Shown in pieces: positions 42,317 to 51,648 of a stretch of 64,000 nucleotides of DNA (positions are counted from its first letter, which is position 1; every line of letters starts with the position of its first letter). This DNA comes from CAVPUA01 sp963828015 (GTDB taxonomy: Bacteria; Actinomycetota; Actinomycetes; Mycobacteriales; Jatrophihabitantaceae). Location: positions 49,781 through 113,780 of the forward strand of contig CAWHCD010000003.1 of assembly GCA_963828015.1 (NCBI GenBank), read 5' to 3'. The translations under genes and the position numbers were made by a program. Under the pieces are notes generated by a model, which saw only the letters and a list, made by a program, of their open reading frames with translations, searched no databases and was not told the DNA's origin.

Positions 42317-44035
42317 TCAGGAAGCCTTGACCCCCCAGGCCGCGACGTTGTACGGCGGGCCGAGTTGGGTCGGGTTGTCGCGGACGTTGACGTAGTTCCC
42401 GTAGATCGCCAAGAAGGTCGGCTTCTGGAACAGCGGCAGCGAGTAGGCATCACCGTTGAGCAGGACGTCGGCCTTGTTCAGGTCGGCCGTGGCGACAGTC
42501 TGGTCGGTCTGCCCGGCCGCCCCGTTGAGCAAGGCATCGACCTGCGGGTCGTTGTTCTTGCCGAAGTCACTGCCGCCGGTGGTCGTCCAGATCTGCTGGG
42601 CGCCGGCCACCGCGAACGGCGTGCCGACCCAGGCGTAGATGATCATGTCGAAGTCACCGTCGCCGAGCGTCTTGCCCAGGCTCTGCACCGGCGTCGGGGT
42701 CACCGTCACCCCGAGCGCGGCCAGCTCCGACTGCAGCAGCTGGCAGGTCTGCTGCCGCAACGTGTTGCCGCTGGTGAACGAGCAGCGAATCGACACGTCC
42801 TTGCCGGCCGGGTTCTTCAGCTTCGTGCCGACCCCGGTGTAACCGGCCGCCGTCAGGATCGACTTGGCCTTGTCGACGTTGCCGCTGCCCTGCCCGGAGG
42901 CGGTGACGTTGTCCTGGTAGCCGGGCTGAGTTGGCATGTACATGCGGTTGTTCAGCGGCTTGATGTTCGGAGCGAACTGACCGACGGTCTTGGCGATGAT
43001 CTGGTTGCGGTCAACCGCGGTGAACAGCGCTGTACGTAGCTTCGTGTCGGCCAGAATCGGGTTGGCCAGGTTGAAGTCGAGGTGTTCCCACTGCATGCCT
43101 GCGCCCAGGTTGGTGATCACGCCCGGGGTGCTCTTGGCCTGCGAGACGATGTCCTGGTCGGGCTGCGGATAGATCGCCTGGACCTCGTTGTTCTGCAGGG
43201 CCGGTACTTCCTGCGTCTGGTCGGTGATGATCCGGAACACCAGCTTGCTCAGCCCGGGCTTGGTCGCGCCGTACCACTTGGGGTTCGGCGTCTCGGTGAC
43301 CGAGGTGTCCTTGCTGTAGCCGGTGATGATGTACGGGCCGGCCGAATACGTCGGTTGGTTCGCGTCGAACCAGGTGAAGGAGGCGGCGAGGTCACCGTGC
43401 TGGCTGGCAATGTGGGCCGGGTAGAGGTTGCCGAACATCGTCTTCCAGTCGAAGAACGGCGTGCTCATCACCACGGTGACGGTCTGGCCGTTGTTCGATC
43501 CGATGACCGACTTGATCTGTGAATAGCCGGCGGTGCTGGCCGCGGCGCAGTCGGGGCAGTGCGTGCCGTCCTGCGTCTGCCAGGAATAGATGAAGTCGTC
43601 GGCGGTGATCGGCGTCCCGTCGCTCCAGACCGCCGTCGGCTTGATCTGGTAGACCAGCGTCTGCGGATTGGCACTCGTCTGGGTCGCCGAGCTGAGCAGG
43701 TCGGAGTTCAGGTACGGGACCACGTCGGGCGTGTTCAGGAAGGCGCTGGGCAACACACCGTCCAGCACCTCCTGGAAGTCGAAGGTGTTCGAGTCGGCGT
43801 TGTTCAGGTTCCATCCCGAGATCGTCTTCTCGATCGTGTACGTCATCGTGCCGCCCGGCTTCACCGTGCCGCTGTTGCACGTGTTGGGAGAGGTCGCACA
43901 GCTACCGAAGCCGGCCTGTGCGGCGGAGCTCGAACTGCTGCTCCCCCCGCCGGACTTACTGCTCGTACACGCGGCGAGACCCAGCGCAACCACGACCGTG
44001 GCCGCTAGCACCGCCATACCCTTGTGGACTCTCAC
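42317..44035 (-). CDS. oppA: oligopeptide ABC transporter substrate-binding lipoprotein
   Basis: A 572-residue solute-binding protein. From the GTG at 44035 the signal is MRVHKGMAVLAATVVVALGL, with lipobox LAAC and lipidated Cys. The mature part has the SBP family 5 features GGTMTYTIEK, VWSDGTPITADDFIYSWQ, LDFNLANPILADTKLRTALFTAVDR and CSFTSGNTLRQQTCQLLQSELAALGV. It captures peptides outside the membrane. An AGGAGGT stands about 11 bases before the GTG. It is the first gene of the opp operon; the promoter region upstream was not resolved. Confidence 0.9.
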   Translation of the reverse strand: MRVHKGMAVLAATVVVALGLAACTSSKSGGGSSSSSSAAQAGFGSCATSPNTCNSGTVKPGGTMTYTIEKTISGWNLNNADSNTFDFQEVLDGVLPSAFLNTPDVVPYLNSDLLSSATQTSANPQTLVYQIKPTAVWSDGTPITADDFIYSWQTQDGTHCPDCAAASTAGYSQIKSVIGSNNGQTVTVVMSTPFFDWKTMFGNLYPAHIASQHGDLAASFTWFDANQPTYSAGPYIITGYSKDTSVTETPNPKWYGATKPGLSKLVFRIITDQTQEVPALQNNEVQAIYPQPDQDIVSQAKSTPGVITNLGAGMQWEHLDFNLANPILADTKLRTALFTAVDRNQIIAKTVGQFAPNIKPLNNRMYMPTQPGYQDNVTASGQGSGNVDKAKSILTAAGYTGVGTKLKNPAGKDVSIRCSFTSGNTLRQQTCQLLQSELAALGVTVTPTPVQSLGKTLGDGDFDMIIYAWVGTPFAVAGAQQIWTTTGGSDFGKNNDPQVDALLNGAAGQTDQTVATADLNKADVLLNGDAYSLPLFQKPTFLAIYGNYVNVRDNPTQLGPPYNVAAWGVKAS

Positions 44036-44201
44036 GGTCTGATTGACCTCCTGATTGTCGGTCGCCGGGCGTGAGGCCCGGGACCTGATGAGTTCAGTCA
44101 AGACACCTTAGGGAGGCTTTGCAAGTTGCCGCCCGGATCGTGACCAAGTGTTAATTCAGCGGAAATCAAGGGGAGCAGCCGGAGATCGTCCGGAAACGTG
44201 G

Positions 44202-45008
44202 CTATTCGGTTGCGTTCGCAACTGAATTCGTCATCGGCTGAATGCGCCATGGTTGCCGCCTATCGGGCAGGAACGCGAATTCCGCACGGATCCGGGCAAC
44301 TTCGGCGGCCTCGACGTCCGCGACGAGCACCGCCTCGAGGTCCGATTCGGACACTATTGTCGCCCCTGCGGGATCGATGATCGCGCTATCGCCGGCGTGC
44401 ATTAACCGTCCAGCCGAGCCGACGCGGTTCACGCCCAGGACAAACGTCTGATTCTCGATGGCGCGCGCGCGCAACAACGCCTGCCAGTGCTCGCGGCGCG
44501 ATTGGGGCCAGTTCGCCACCACGACGAAAAGGTCGGTGCGCTCGCCCAGGGCCCAGAAGGTATCGGCGAAGCGCAGGTCGTAACAGATGAGCGGACTCAC
44601 CCGCAGGCCGTCGATCTCGATCGTGATCAGTTCCGCGCCGGCCTCGTAGAACGCGTCCTCGCCGGCATAGCTGAACGGGTGGACCTTGGCGTAGCGGTAC
44701 AGCTCGCCGCGCGGCCCGGCGATGACGGCGACGTTGCGTGGGCGGCCGGCGGCGCGGGTCTGGGCGATGGAGGCGATCAGCCACAGATCATGCTCGCGCG
44801 CCTGATCGATCAGGAACTGCTCGTTCGGGCCGCCCTCGGGCTCGGCCACCCGGGCCGGATCCATCGAGAAACCGGTGGCGTACATCTCGCTCAACGCCAC
44901 CAGCCGGGCCCCCTGCTCGGCCGCTGTCGTGATCATCGGGGCGATCCGCGCGCGGGTGGCGTCCCCGTCTTGCCAGACGATGTCGTGCTGAATAGCGGCG
45001 ACCTTCAC
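44202..45008 (-). CDS. nitrilase-superfamily omega-amidase (YafV/Nit2-like)
   Basis: The 268-residue protein has the Glu-Lys-Cys catalytic triad: Glu in LVALSEMYATGF, Lys in YRYAKVHPFSYAGE, Cys in PLICYDLRFAD. IENQTFVLGVNRVG and AGDSAIIDPAG are typical of omega-amidases, which hydrolyse 2-oxoglutaramate or 2-oxosuccinamate. The upstream transaminase shares a four-base overlap (GTGA), which supports the role: the pair would deamidate the keto-acid formed by glutamine transamination. GTG 45008 is the start, and a longer N-terminal reading would enter the transaminase. Confidence 0.85.
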   Translation of the reverse strand: MKVAAIQHDIVWQDGDATRARIAPMITTAAEQGARLVALSEMYATGFSMDPARVAEPEGGPNEQFLIDQAREHDLWLIASIAQTRAAGRPRNVAVIAGPRGELYRYAKVHPFSYAGEDAFYEAGAELITIEIDGLRVSPLICYDLRFADTFWALGERTDLFVVVANWPQSRREHWQALLRARAIENQTFVLGVNRVGSAGRLMHAGDSAIIDPAGATIVSESDLEAVLVADVEAAEVARIRAEFAFLPDRRQPWRIQPMTNSVANATE

Positions 45009-46153
45009 AACGACGGCCCGTCCAATCTGCGCAGGGCTTCCTTGATCACTTCGGGACGTTTGCAGAACGCCCAGCGAACGAATTGGTTGCCGGCCTCGGA
45101 GTCGTAGAAGACCGAACTGGGAATCGCCACCACCTGATGGCTCCGCGGCAACTCGCGGCAGTATTCGACGGCGTCGCCGTCGATCCGGGTCGTGGCGAAG
45201 TAGGTGCCCTGCGGCACGACCACGTCGAAACCGCGCTCGCGCAGGCCCTCGCACAAGAGATCACGCTGATTCAATAAGGCGATTCTCGCCTGCTCGTAAT
45301 AGCTGTCCGGCAACGCCAGCGCCTCGGCGACCGCGGGCTGAAACGGGGCGCCGTTGACGTAGGTGAGGAACTGCTTCACCGCTCGGGTGGCGGCGACCAG
45401 CTCGCGCGGCCCGGTGGCCCAGCCGATCTTCCAGCCGGTGACGCTGAACGTCTTGCCCGCACTGCCGATCGTCAGGGTGCGCTCGGCCGCGCCGGGCAGG
45501 GTCGCGAACGGGATGTGCTGGCCGTCGAAGACCAGGTGCTCGTAGACCTCGTCGGAGATCACGGTCAGGTTGTGCTGCCGTGCGAGATCGGCGATCAGTT
45601 GCTGCTCGGCGCGGGTGAAGACCTTGCCGGTCGGGTTGTGCGGCGTGTTGAGCAGGATCAGCCGGGTCTTGGCGGTGATCGCCTGGCGCAGCTCCTGCGG
45701 ATCGAACGCCCACCCGGTTGCGGCGCGACGTAGGGTCACGACCCGCCGGGTGCCGCCGGCCAGGGCGATGCCGGCCGGATAGGAGTCGTAGTACGGCTCG
45801 AACGTGATCACCTCAGCGCCCGGCTCGACCAGGCCGAGCAGGGCGGACGCGATGGCCTCGGTGGCCCCGGCCGTCACGAGCACCTGCGCGTCGGGGTCGA
45901 GCTCGATGCCGTAGAAGCGCTGTTGATGGGCGGCAATCGCGTGGCGCAGCTCGGGGATCCCCGGCCCAGGTGGGTATTGGTTGTGCCCGTCGGCGATCGC
46001 ACGGCGCGCGGCAGCGATTATCTCCGGCGGGCCGTCGGTGTCCGGAAAGCCCTGTCCCAGGTTGATGCTGTCGGTCTGCACCGCGAGGGCCGACATCTCG
46101 GCGAAGATCGTCGTCCCGAACTCGCGCATGCGCTCAACGAGCGGACCGTCCAC
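45005..46153 (-). CDS. class I/II aminotransferase (glutamine/methionine transaminase-like)
   Basis: The 382-residue PLP enzyme has INLGQGFPDTDGPPEI, NQYPPGPGIPELRHAIA, LLNTPHNPTGKVFTR, SDEVYEHLVF and the PLP-lysine motif SAGKTFSVTGWKIGW. It resembles YbdL and kynurenine/glutamine transaminases; mycobacterial relatives were once called DapC2. With the following omega-amidase it would form the glutaminase II pathway, a possible methionine-salvage route. The GTG at 46153 has a leaderless -10. Confidence 0.85.
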   Translation of the reverse strand: MDGPLVERMREFGTTIFAEMSALAVQTDSINLGQGFPDTDGPPEIIAAARRAIADGHNQYPPGPGIPELRHAIAAHQQRFYGIELDPDAQVLVTAGATEAIASALLGLVEPGAEVITFEPYYDSYPAGIALAGGTRRVVTLRRAATGWAFDPQELRQAITAKTRLILLNTPHNPTGKVFTRAEQQLIADLARQHNLTVISDEVYEHLVFDGQHIPFATLPGAAERTLTIGSAGKTFSVTGWKIGWATGPRELVAATRAVKQFLTYVNGAPFQPAVAEALALPDSYYEQARIALLNQRDLLCEGLRERGFDVVVPQGTYFATTRIDGDAVEYCRELPRSHQVVAIPSSVFYDSEAGNQFVRWAFCKRPEVIKEALRRLDGPSL

Positions 46154-46159
46154 GCCGTC

Positions 46160-46165
46160 ACGCTA
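46160..46165 (-). promoter_or_regulatory. -10 element, leaderless aminotransferase-amidase operon
   Basis: Minus-strand TAGCGT, six bases before the GTG at 46153. Confidence 0.45.
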
Positions 46166-46211
46166 CCGGCCCACGTTGCCGCGCACCCAACCCTCCCTGC
46201 TTACCGTTCCA

Positions 46212-46282
46212 CCCAGGTTTGTGCCCGAAATCGTCGCTGGGCGGTTGATTTCGAGCTCCGATCGCGACGATTTGGAGCACAA
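46212..46282. repeat. palindromic repeat, copy B (upstream of DUF559 gene)
   Basis: Left arm CCCAGGTTTGTGCCCGAAAT then CGTCGC (46212-46237), and right arm GCGACGATTT then GGAGCACAA (46264-46282), an imperfect inverted repeat. The left arm contains the same 19 bases as copy A exactly. It lies 70 bases before the DUF559 start. Confidence 0.8.
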
Positions 46283-46351
46283 GGCAGTGACCCACGGGGA
46301 CCTGTGGACAACGGCGGCGGCGAACTGCGCGAATCGGCAAGACTGCCCACC

Positions 46352-47339
46352 GTGCGCACTGGGCGAGGTTCGTTCGAGGCGGGAGTCATCTTCGACCGGA
46401 CGCAGGCCCACCGCCAGGGCTGGACCGACGCCGCGATTCGGCACGCCATCCGTACCGAAGCCTGGCGGCGAGTCGGCTTCGGCCGCTACCAGGTGGCTAT
46501 GCCCGCCGCCTCGGACCCGTTCGAACGTGAACGCCGCCGGTTGATCGACGCCGCCCTGGCCGCGCAGCGCGGTTGCCCGCGGGGGATCATCAGCCACCGG
46601 GCCGCCCTGGCGCTGCATCGGCTCCCCACCATCGGACGTTCGACCCGAAGCTGTCTGACCATCCCGCCGGGCGTGTCCACGTCTGGCCTGGTCGGCGCCC
46701 ATCTGCACCGCGCTGGCTTACCGCCTGAGCACATCACGCAGATCGACGGCCTGACCGTTACGACCGCAGCGCGATCGATCCTCGATGTCGCCCGCGAGAC
46801 AACCGTGGACGCGGGCGTGGTCGCCGCCGACGCCGCCCTCCGCACCCGCCGCGTGGCCGCCGAGGAACTGTGGGCGGTGCTCGAGCGGCAGGTGGTCTGG
46901 CCCGGACGGGCGTCGGCGCGACGCACGATCGAGCTCGCTATCGATACCGCCGAGTCTCCACTGGAGTCACTCAGCCGACTGCGTCTGGTCGACGCCCGCC
47001 TGCCGATGCCCGACCCTGCAGCAGGAGATCGGCGACGAGGACCGCAATTTCCTGGCCCGGGTCGACTTCTACTGGGACGAGTTCGGAGTGGTGGGGGAGG
47101 CAGACGGGGGGCTCAAGTACGAGACCTTGGCTGACGTGACGGCCGAGAAACGCCGCGAAAGTCGTCTGCTCGAGACCGGACTGATTGTGGTGCGCTGGAC
47201 GTGGAGCGACCTGCAACGCTTCGACCTGGTCGCCCATCGGCTTGAGTCCGCATTCCTGCGCGGTCGTCAGCATGGCACCGGTCGGGGGTGGAGCCTGCTC
47301 GCCGAGCCCCGGTTTGTGCCCCAAATGTGGGCTGGATAG
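46352..47339 (+). CDS. DUF559 (Vsr-like) domain protein with AbiEi-like N-terminus, frameshifted
   Basis: The N-terminal half (from about 46352) has RTQAHRQGWTDAAIRHAIRTEAWRRVGFGRY, a winged-helix AbiEi-like domain, then DGLTVTTAARSILDVARET. The C-terminal part in another frame is DEDRNFLARVDFYWDEFGVV, EADGGLKYETLADVTAEKRRE and VRWTWSDLQRFDLV, the DUF559 endonuclease-like fold (Vsr relatives). One surplus base near 47012 separates them. This is a very common multicopy family in actinobacteria, of unknown function. The gene is bracketed by palindromic repeats, the last of which contributes the C-terminus. The start codon is uncertain. Confidence 0.72.
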
Positions 47340-47383
47340 GCAGGATTCGGCGCGTCCAGCGACGAATTGAGCACAAACCTGGG
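47311..47383. repeat. palindromic repeat, copy C (overlaps DUF559 3' end)
   Basis: Left arm GGTTTGTGCCCCAAATG with right arm CCAGCGACGAATTGAGCACA continuing AACCTGGG (47356-47383). The right arm reversed reads CCCAGGTTTGTGCTC, matching copy B. The left arm is translated as RFVPQMWAG before the stop, so the repeat encodes the protein's end. Confidence 0.8.
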
Positions 47384-47472
47384 TCAACCGGGCTGGGGCG
47401 ACGGTGCGGAAGAGGGACGCGAAACCACGCAAGGAACGCTGGACGCTGCAAACCCGGAGCGAGAGCGAGCGG

Positions 47473-49356
47473 TCAGCCCTGGGCGGGGCGGGACCGACTG
47501 CCCCGGGCGCGCGCACGTTCCTGGGCCGACAGCAGCACCTTGCGGATGCGCACGAACGTGGGCGTGACCTCGACGCACTCGTCGTCGCGGCAGAACTCCA
47601 GCGCCTGCTCCAGTGAGAGCACCCGATGCGGGATCAGCGGCACCAGCACGTCGCCAGAGGACTGGCGCATGTTGGTGAGCTTCTTCTCCTTGGTCGGGTT
47701 GACGTCCATGTCGTCCTGCCGGGAGTTCTCGCCGACGATCATGCCCTCGTACACATCCGTGCCGGGCCCGACGAACATGGTGCCGCGGTCCTGCAGGTTG
47801 GCCAGGGCGAAGCCGGTGGTGGCGCCGGTCCGATCGGCGACGAGTGATCCGGTCGGACGGGTGCGGATCTCGCCCGCCCACGGCTCGTAGCCCTCGTGGA
47901 TGTGGTGCAGCAGCCCGGTGCCCCGCGTCTCGGTCAGGAACTCGGTGCGGAAGCCGATCAGGCCCCGCGCCGGGACGAGGTACTCCATGCGGATCCAGCC
48001 GGTGCCGTGGTCGACCATCTGGTCGAGGCGGCCCTTGCGCAGGGCGAGCAGCTGGATGACGACGCCCTGGTAGTCCGACGGGATGTCGATGGTGAGGTGC
48101 TCCATCGGCTCGTGCACCTTGCCGTCGACCAGTCGCGTGACGACCTGGGGCTTGCCGACGGTGATCTCGAAGCCCTCGCGGCGCATGATCTCGACCAGGA
48201 TCGCCAGCTGCAGTTCGCCGCGGCCCTGGACCTCCCAGGTGTCGGGGCGTTCGGTCGGCAGGACGCGGATCGAGACGTTGCCGACCAGCTCCTGGTCCAG
48301 CCGGTTGATCACCTGGCGGGCGGTGAGCTTCTTGCCCGACTTGCCGGCCAGCGGCGAGGTGTTGATGCCGATCGTCATCGAGATCGACGGCTCGTCGATG
48401 GTGATGACCGGGAGCGGGCGCGGATCGTCGGGGTCGGCCAGCGTCTCGCCGATGGTGATCTCGGGGATGCCGGCGATGGCGATGATGTCGCCGGGTCCGG
48501 CCGATTCGGCCGGGAAGCGCTCGAGCGCACGGGTCAGCAGGAGTTCGGTGATCTTGACCCGCTCGGTGGTGCCGTCGGCCTTGCACCAGGTCGCCTGCTG
48601 CCCCTTGTGGATGGTCCCGTTGTGCACGCGACACAGGGCCAGCCGGCCGAGGTAGGGCGAGGCGTCAAGGTTGGTGACGTGGGCCTGCAGCGGTGCACCC
48701 TCCTCGTAGGAAGGCGCCGGGATCGCCTCCAGGATGGTGGCGAACAACGGCTGCAGATCATCGGAATCAGGCATCGTGCCGTCGGTCGGACGGGTCAGCG
48801 ACGCCCGCCCGGCCTTGCCCGAGGCGTAGACGATCGGGAACTCGATCTGGTGCTCGTCGGCGTCGAGGTCGAGGAACAACTCGTAGGTGTCATCGACGAC
48901 CTCGGCGATCCGCGCGTCCGGGCGGTCGACCTTGTTGATCACGAGAACGACCGGCATCTTGGCCTCGAGGGCCTTGCGCAGCACGAAACGGGTCTGCGGC
49001 AGGGGACCTTCGGAGGCGTCCACCAGCAGCACGACGCCGTCGACCATCGACAGTCCGCGTTCGACCTCACCGCCGAAGTCGGCGTGTCCGGGCGTGTCGA
49101 TGATGTTGATCGTGATCCGCTCGCCGGACGGTGACTTGTAGTCGACCGCGGTGTTCTTGGCGAGGATCGTGATCCCCTTCTCGCGCTCGAGGTCATTGGA
49201 GTCCATGACCCGTTCGTTGACGTCGCCCGTGTCGGCCTGGTGCGCGGTGAAGGCACCGGACTGCCACAACATGGCGTCGACCAACGTCGTCTTGCCGTGG
49301 TCGACGTGCGCCACGATCGCGACGTTGCGCAGGTCGGTGCGCTGTCTGATCGGCAC
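47473..49356 (-). CDS. typA: ribosome-associated translational GTPase TypA/BipA
   Basis: The 627-residue GTPase begins RQRTDLRNVAIVAHVDHGKTTLVDAML (G1) and continues with DTPGHADFGGEVERGLSM (G3), VINKVDRPDARI (G4), GEVERG and the C-terminal VQGRGELQLAILVEIMRREGFEI and GFRTEFLTETRGTG. These are TypA/BipA hallmarks. It assists ribosome assembly and stress translation. The length is typical. It stands alone between the DUF559 repeat and the DEAD-box gene. No leaderless -10 is seen. Confidence 0.95.
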   Translation of the reverse strand: MPIRQRTDLRNVAIVAHVDHGKTTLVDAMLWQSGAFTAHQADTGDVNERVMDSNDLEREKGITILAKNTAVDYKSPSGERITINIIDTPGHADFGGEVERGLSMVDGVVLLVDASEGPLPQTRFVLRKALEAKMPVVLVINKVDRPDARIAEVVDDTYELFLDLDADEHQIEFPIVYASGKAGRASLTRPTDGTMPDSDDLQPLFATILEAIPAPSYEEGAPLQAHVTNLDASPYLGRLALCRVHNGTIHKGQQATWCKADGTTERVKITELLLTRALERFPAESAGPGDIIAIAGIPEITIGETLADPDDPRPLPVITIDEPSISMTIGINTSPLAGKSGKKLTARQVINRLDQELVGNVSIRVLPTERPDTWEVQGRGELQLAILVEIMRREGFEITVGKPQVVTRLVDGKVHEPMEHLTIDIPSDYQGVVIQLLALRKGRLDQMVDHGTGWIRMEYLVPARGLIGFRTEFLTETRGTGLLHHIHEGYEPWAGEIRTRPTGSLVADRTGATTGFALANLQDRGTMFVGPGTDVYEGMIVGENSRQDDMDVNPTKEKKLTNMRQSSGDVLVPLIPHRVLSLEQALEFCRDDECVEVTPTFVRIRKVLLSAQERARARGSRSRPAQG

Positions 49357-49451
49357 GCGGCAACCCCATTTCAGTACTAGTCGGAATGGTCAAGTCTACG
49401 GAAGGGCCGGCGGCTTCGTTGCCAACCGGACGAGACGGTCAGGGGAACTGC

Positions 49452-50915
49452 TCAGCGCGGGCCGTAGCGCCGCCGCTCGCTCGACGGCCGGCGGGCGCGA
49501 CCCGACGGGCCGACCTTCACGGCCGGCTTGGACGGGGCGTGCACGGCCAGCGGAGCTCCACTGGGCCGCTGCGCACCGGTGATCGCGGCGATGGCCGCAT
49601 CTCCGGCGAATGCGTCGCGCTGCTCGGGACGTACCCCGGCCTGGGTGAGCATCGTGCGGACGTCGCGCTCCTCGGCCGGCGTGGCCAGGACCACGACGAT
49701 GCCGCTGTCGCCGGCGCGGGCCGTTCGCCCGGAGCGGTGCAGGTAGTCCTTCGGGTCGGCCGGCGGGTCGACGTGCAGCACGAGCGAGACGTCGTCGACG
49801 TGGATACCGCGGGCGGCGACGTCGGTGGCTACGAGCACCGGCACCGAGCCGTCCTTGAACGCGTCGAGGGCCCGGTTGCGCTGGGCCTGGGTGCGGCCGC
49901 CGTGCAACGCGCCGGCGGCGACGCCGACCCGGCGCAGTTGCTTGGCCAGTCGCTCGGCGCCGTGCTTGGTGCGCACGAACAGGAGCGTGCGTCCCGGGCG
50001 AGCGGCGATCTCGGCGACGACGCCGAACTTGGCCTCGTGCGGCACCCGGAACAGGTGGTGGCTCATGGTGTCGACCGACGCCTCGGCCGTGCTGAGTGCG
50101 TGCACGGCCGGATCGGTGAGGTAGTTGTCGACCAGCGTGGCGACATCACCGTCGAGGGTGGCGGAGAACAGCAGGCGTTGCCCGGCGCTCGGGGTCATGG
50201 TCGAGCAGTGCGCGAACCACCGGCAGGAAACCGAGATCGGCCATGTGGTCGGCCTCGTCGAGGACGGTGACCTCGACCTCGGCCAGTGAGCAGGAACGCC
50301 GCTCGATGAGGTCGACGAGCCGGCCCGGGGTGGCGACGAGGATGTCGACGCCGCGCTCGAGGGAGGCGATCTGCTTGTTGATCGGCAGGCCGCCGGCGAC
50401 CAGGCGCACCGAGAGCCGGCGCGACGGACGCGAGCGGGGTCAGCGCGTCGCAGACCTGCATGGCCAGCTCACGGGTCGGGACCAGGATCAGGCCGCGGGG
50501 GCGCCGCGGGGTTGCTGGTCGCCCCGTCCAGGCGAGCAATCAGCGGCAATCCGAACGCGAGCGTCTTGCCCGAGCCGGTGGCCGCGCGGCCGAGCACGTC
50601 ACGGCCGGCCAGGATGTCGGGGATGACCGCGGCCTGGATCGGGAACGGGGAGGGGATTCCGGCCCGGCCCAGGGCGGCCACGAGCGAGCTGGGCAGGCCG
50701 AGGTCGGCGAAGCCGCGCAGGTTCTCGGTCGGAACGACCTGTACAGGCAGCTCGTCCCAGATCGAACGGGGTCGATTGGCCGGGCGCCGCACCGGCGCCG
50801 GACGGCGGGGAGCAGCGCCGCGCGGCGCGGAGCCGCGCGAGGTGGAGTTGTTGGAACCGCGCGACGGCGCGGTGGAGCGGCCGCGCGCAGGCGCGGACGA
50901 GCTGATGCGAGTCAA
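49452..50915 (-). CDS. DEAD-box RNA helicase, frameshifted three times
   Basis: All helicase motifs are present but split over frames: the Q-motif area (RAGIPSPFPIQAAVIPDIL), motif I ATGSGKTLAFGLPL, Ia LILVPTRELAMQV, motif Ib ATPGRLVDLIE, DEAD (VLDEADHMADLGF), SAT (LLFSATLDGDV), and the C-terminal FVRTKHGAERLAKQL, ATDVAARGIHVDDV and HRSGRTARAG. Surplus bases near 50505 (a five-C run where four are expected), near 50425 and near 50185 account for the breaks. The N-terminus is Arg/Ser/Pro-rich and the TTG start has GAAGGAAAG before it. With motifs intact, sequence error is likely. Confidence 0.82.
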
Positions 50916-51100
50916 GACTTTCCTTCGGACTAATCGCCATGGATGGCGCGTCCCGGCAGACCGCGGATCTAAAGCGGCTCTGGCACGTGCCCGACGCGAA
51001 CGGCAAGCTTTGCGTCGTTGTAGCTGGTCGCACCCGGGTGGGCCAAGGGCGTCACGAGGGGCAAGATGCCGACAATCGGTGTCGGCCAGCTAAGAGGAGT

Positions 51101-51577
51101 CTAGCGTGCCCGCCGCCCGAGTGCGGCGTAGAGGCAGCCTCCCCACAGGATGAGGAAGCCGAGGGCCCCGGCCATGCCGACCACGGTCGACGTCGCGACC
51201 CAGTGCGCCGGCAGTGGCGTGACGTCACCGGTCGACGCGTCGTACACGGCCCGGTGCCGTTCACCGATCTGCCAGCTGTAATAGCCCGGTAGCGCGTGGG
51301 CGACGGTGTGGCCGTCGGTGCTGACGAATGTGCCCCCGGCAATGCAGGCGCCGGAACTGCAGTTGTGCACCGTCACCGTCATCACGCCGGGGATACCGGC
51401 GGGCAGGTTGTTGACGTGCCGGACCAATTTGTCGGCACCGGCAGCGAGCACGAACAGGCTCACCACCGGGATCAGCACCCAGAAGGCCAGGGCGACGACG
51501 AGGCGGCCCAGTCGCGGCCATCGTTCGGATTGAGCCAGCGGCTCGACCCGAGTACGCAGCCCAGCGGCGATCGTCAC
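51101..51577 (-). CDS. two-span membrane protein of unknown function
   Basis: The 158-residue protein has two hydrophobic segments (about 25-50, LVVALAFWVLIPVVSLFVLAAG, and about 130-152, VGMAGALGFLILWGGCLYAAL). The external loop between them has paired Cys (VHNCSSGACIAGG), probably a disulfide. No homology is recognised. It lies 71 bases from a divergent TetR gene and could be its target, but nothing else supports this. Confidence 0.6.
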   Translation of the reverse strand: MTIAAGLRTRVEPLAQSERWPRLGRLVVALAFWVLIPVVSLFVLAAGADKLVRHVNNLPAGIPGVMTVTVHNCSSGACIAGGTFVSTDGHTVAHALPGYYSWQIGERHRAVYDASTGDVTPLPAHWVATSTVVGMAGALGFLILWGGCLYAALGRRAR

Positions 51578-51634
51578 CCCGCCATGATGGCAGGCGCCGC
51601 TATTGACGGGTAGCCAATAGGGCTGCGGCGGCCC

Positions 51635-51640
51635 TAAGGT
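51635..51640 (+). promoter_or_regulatory. -10 element, leaderless TetR gene
   Basis: TAAGGT, eight bases before the ATG at 51649. Confidence 0.35.
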
Positions 51641-51648
51641 GGCAGATC

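Noticed and set aside
49452..50915. Several separate helicase genes
   Set aside because: The fragments are consecutive, non-overlapping helicase motifs of one protein.
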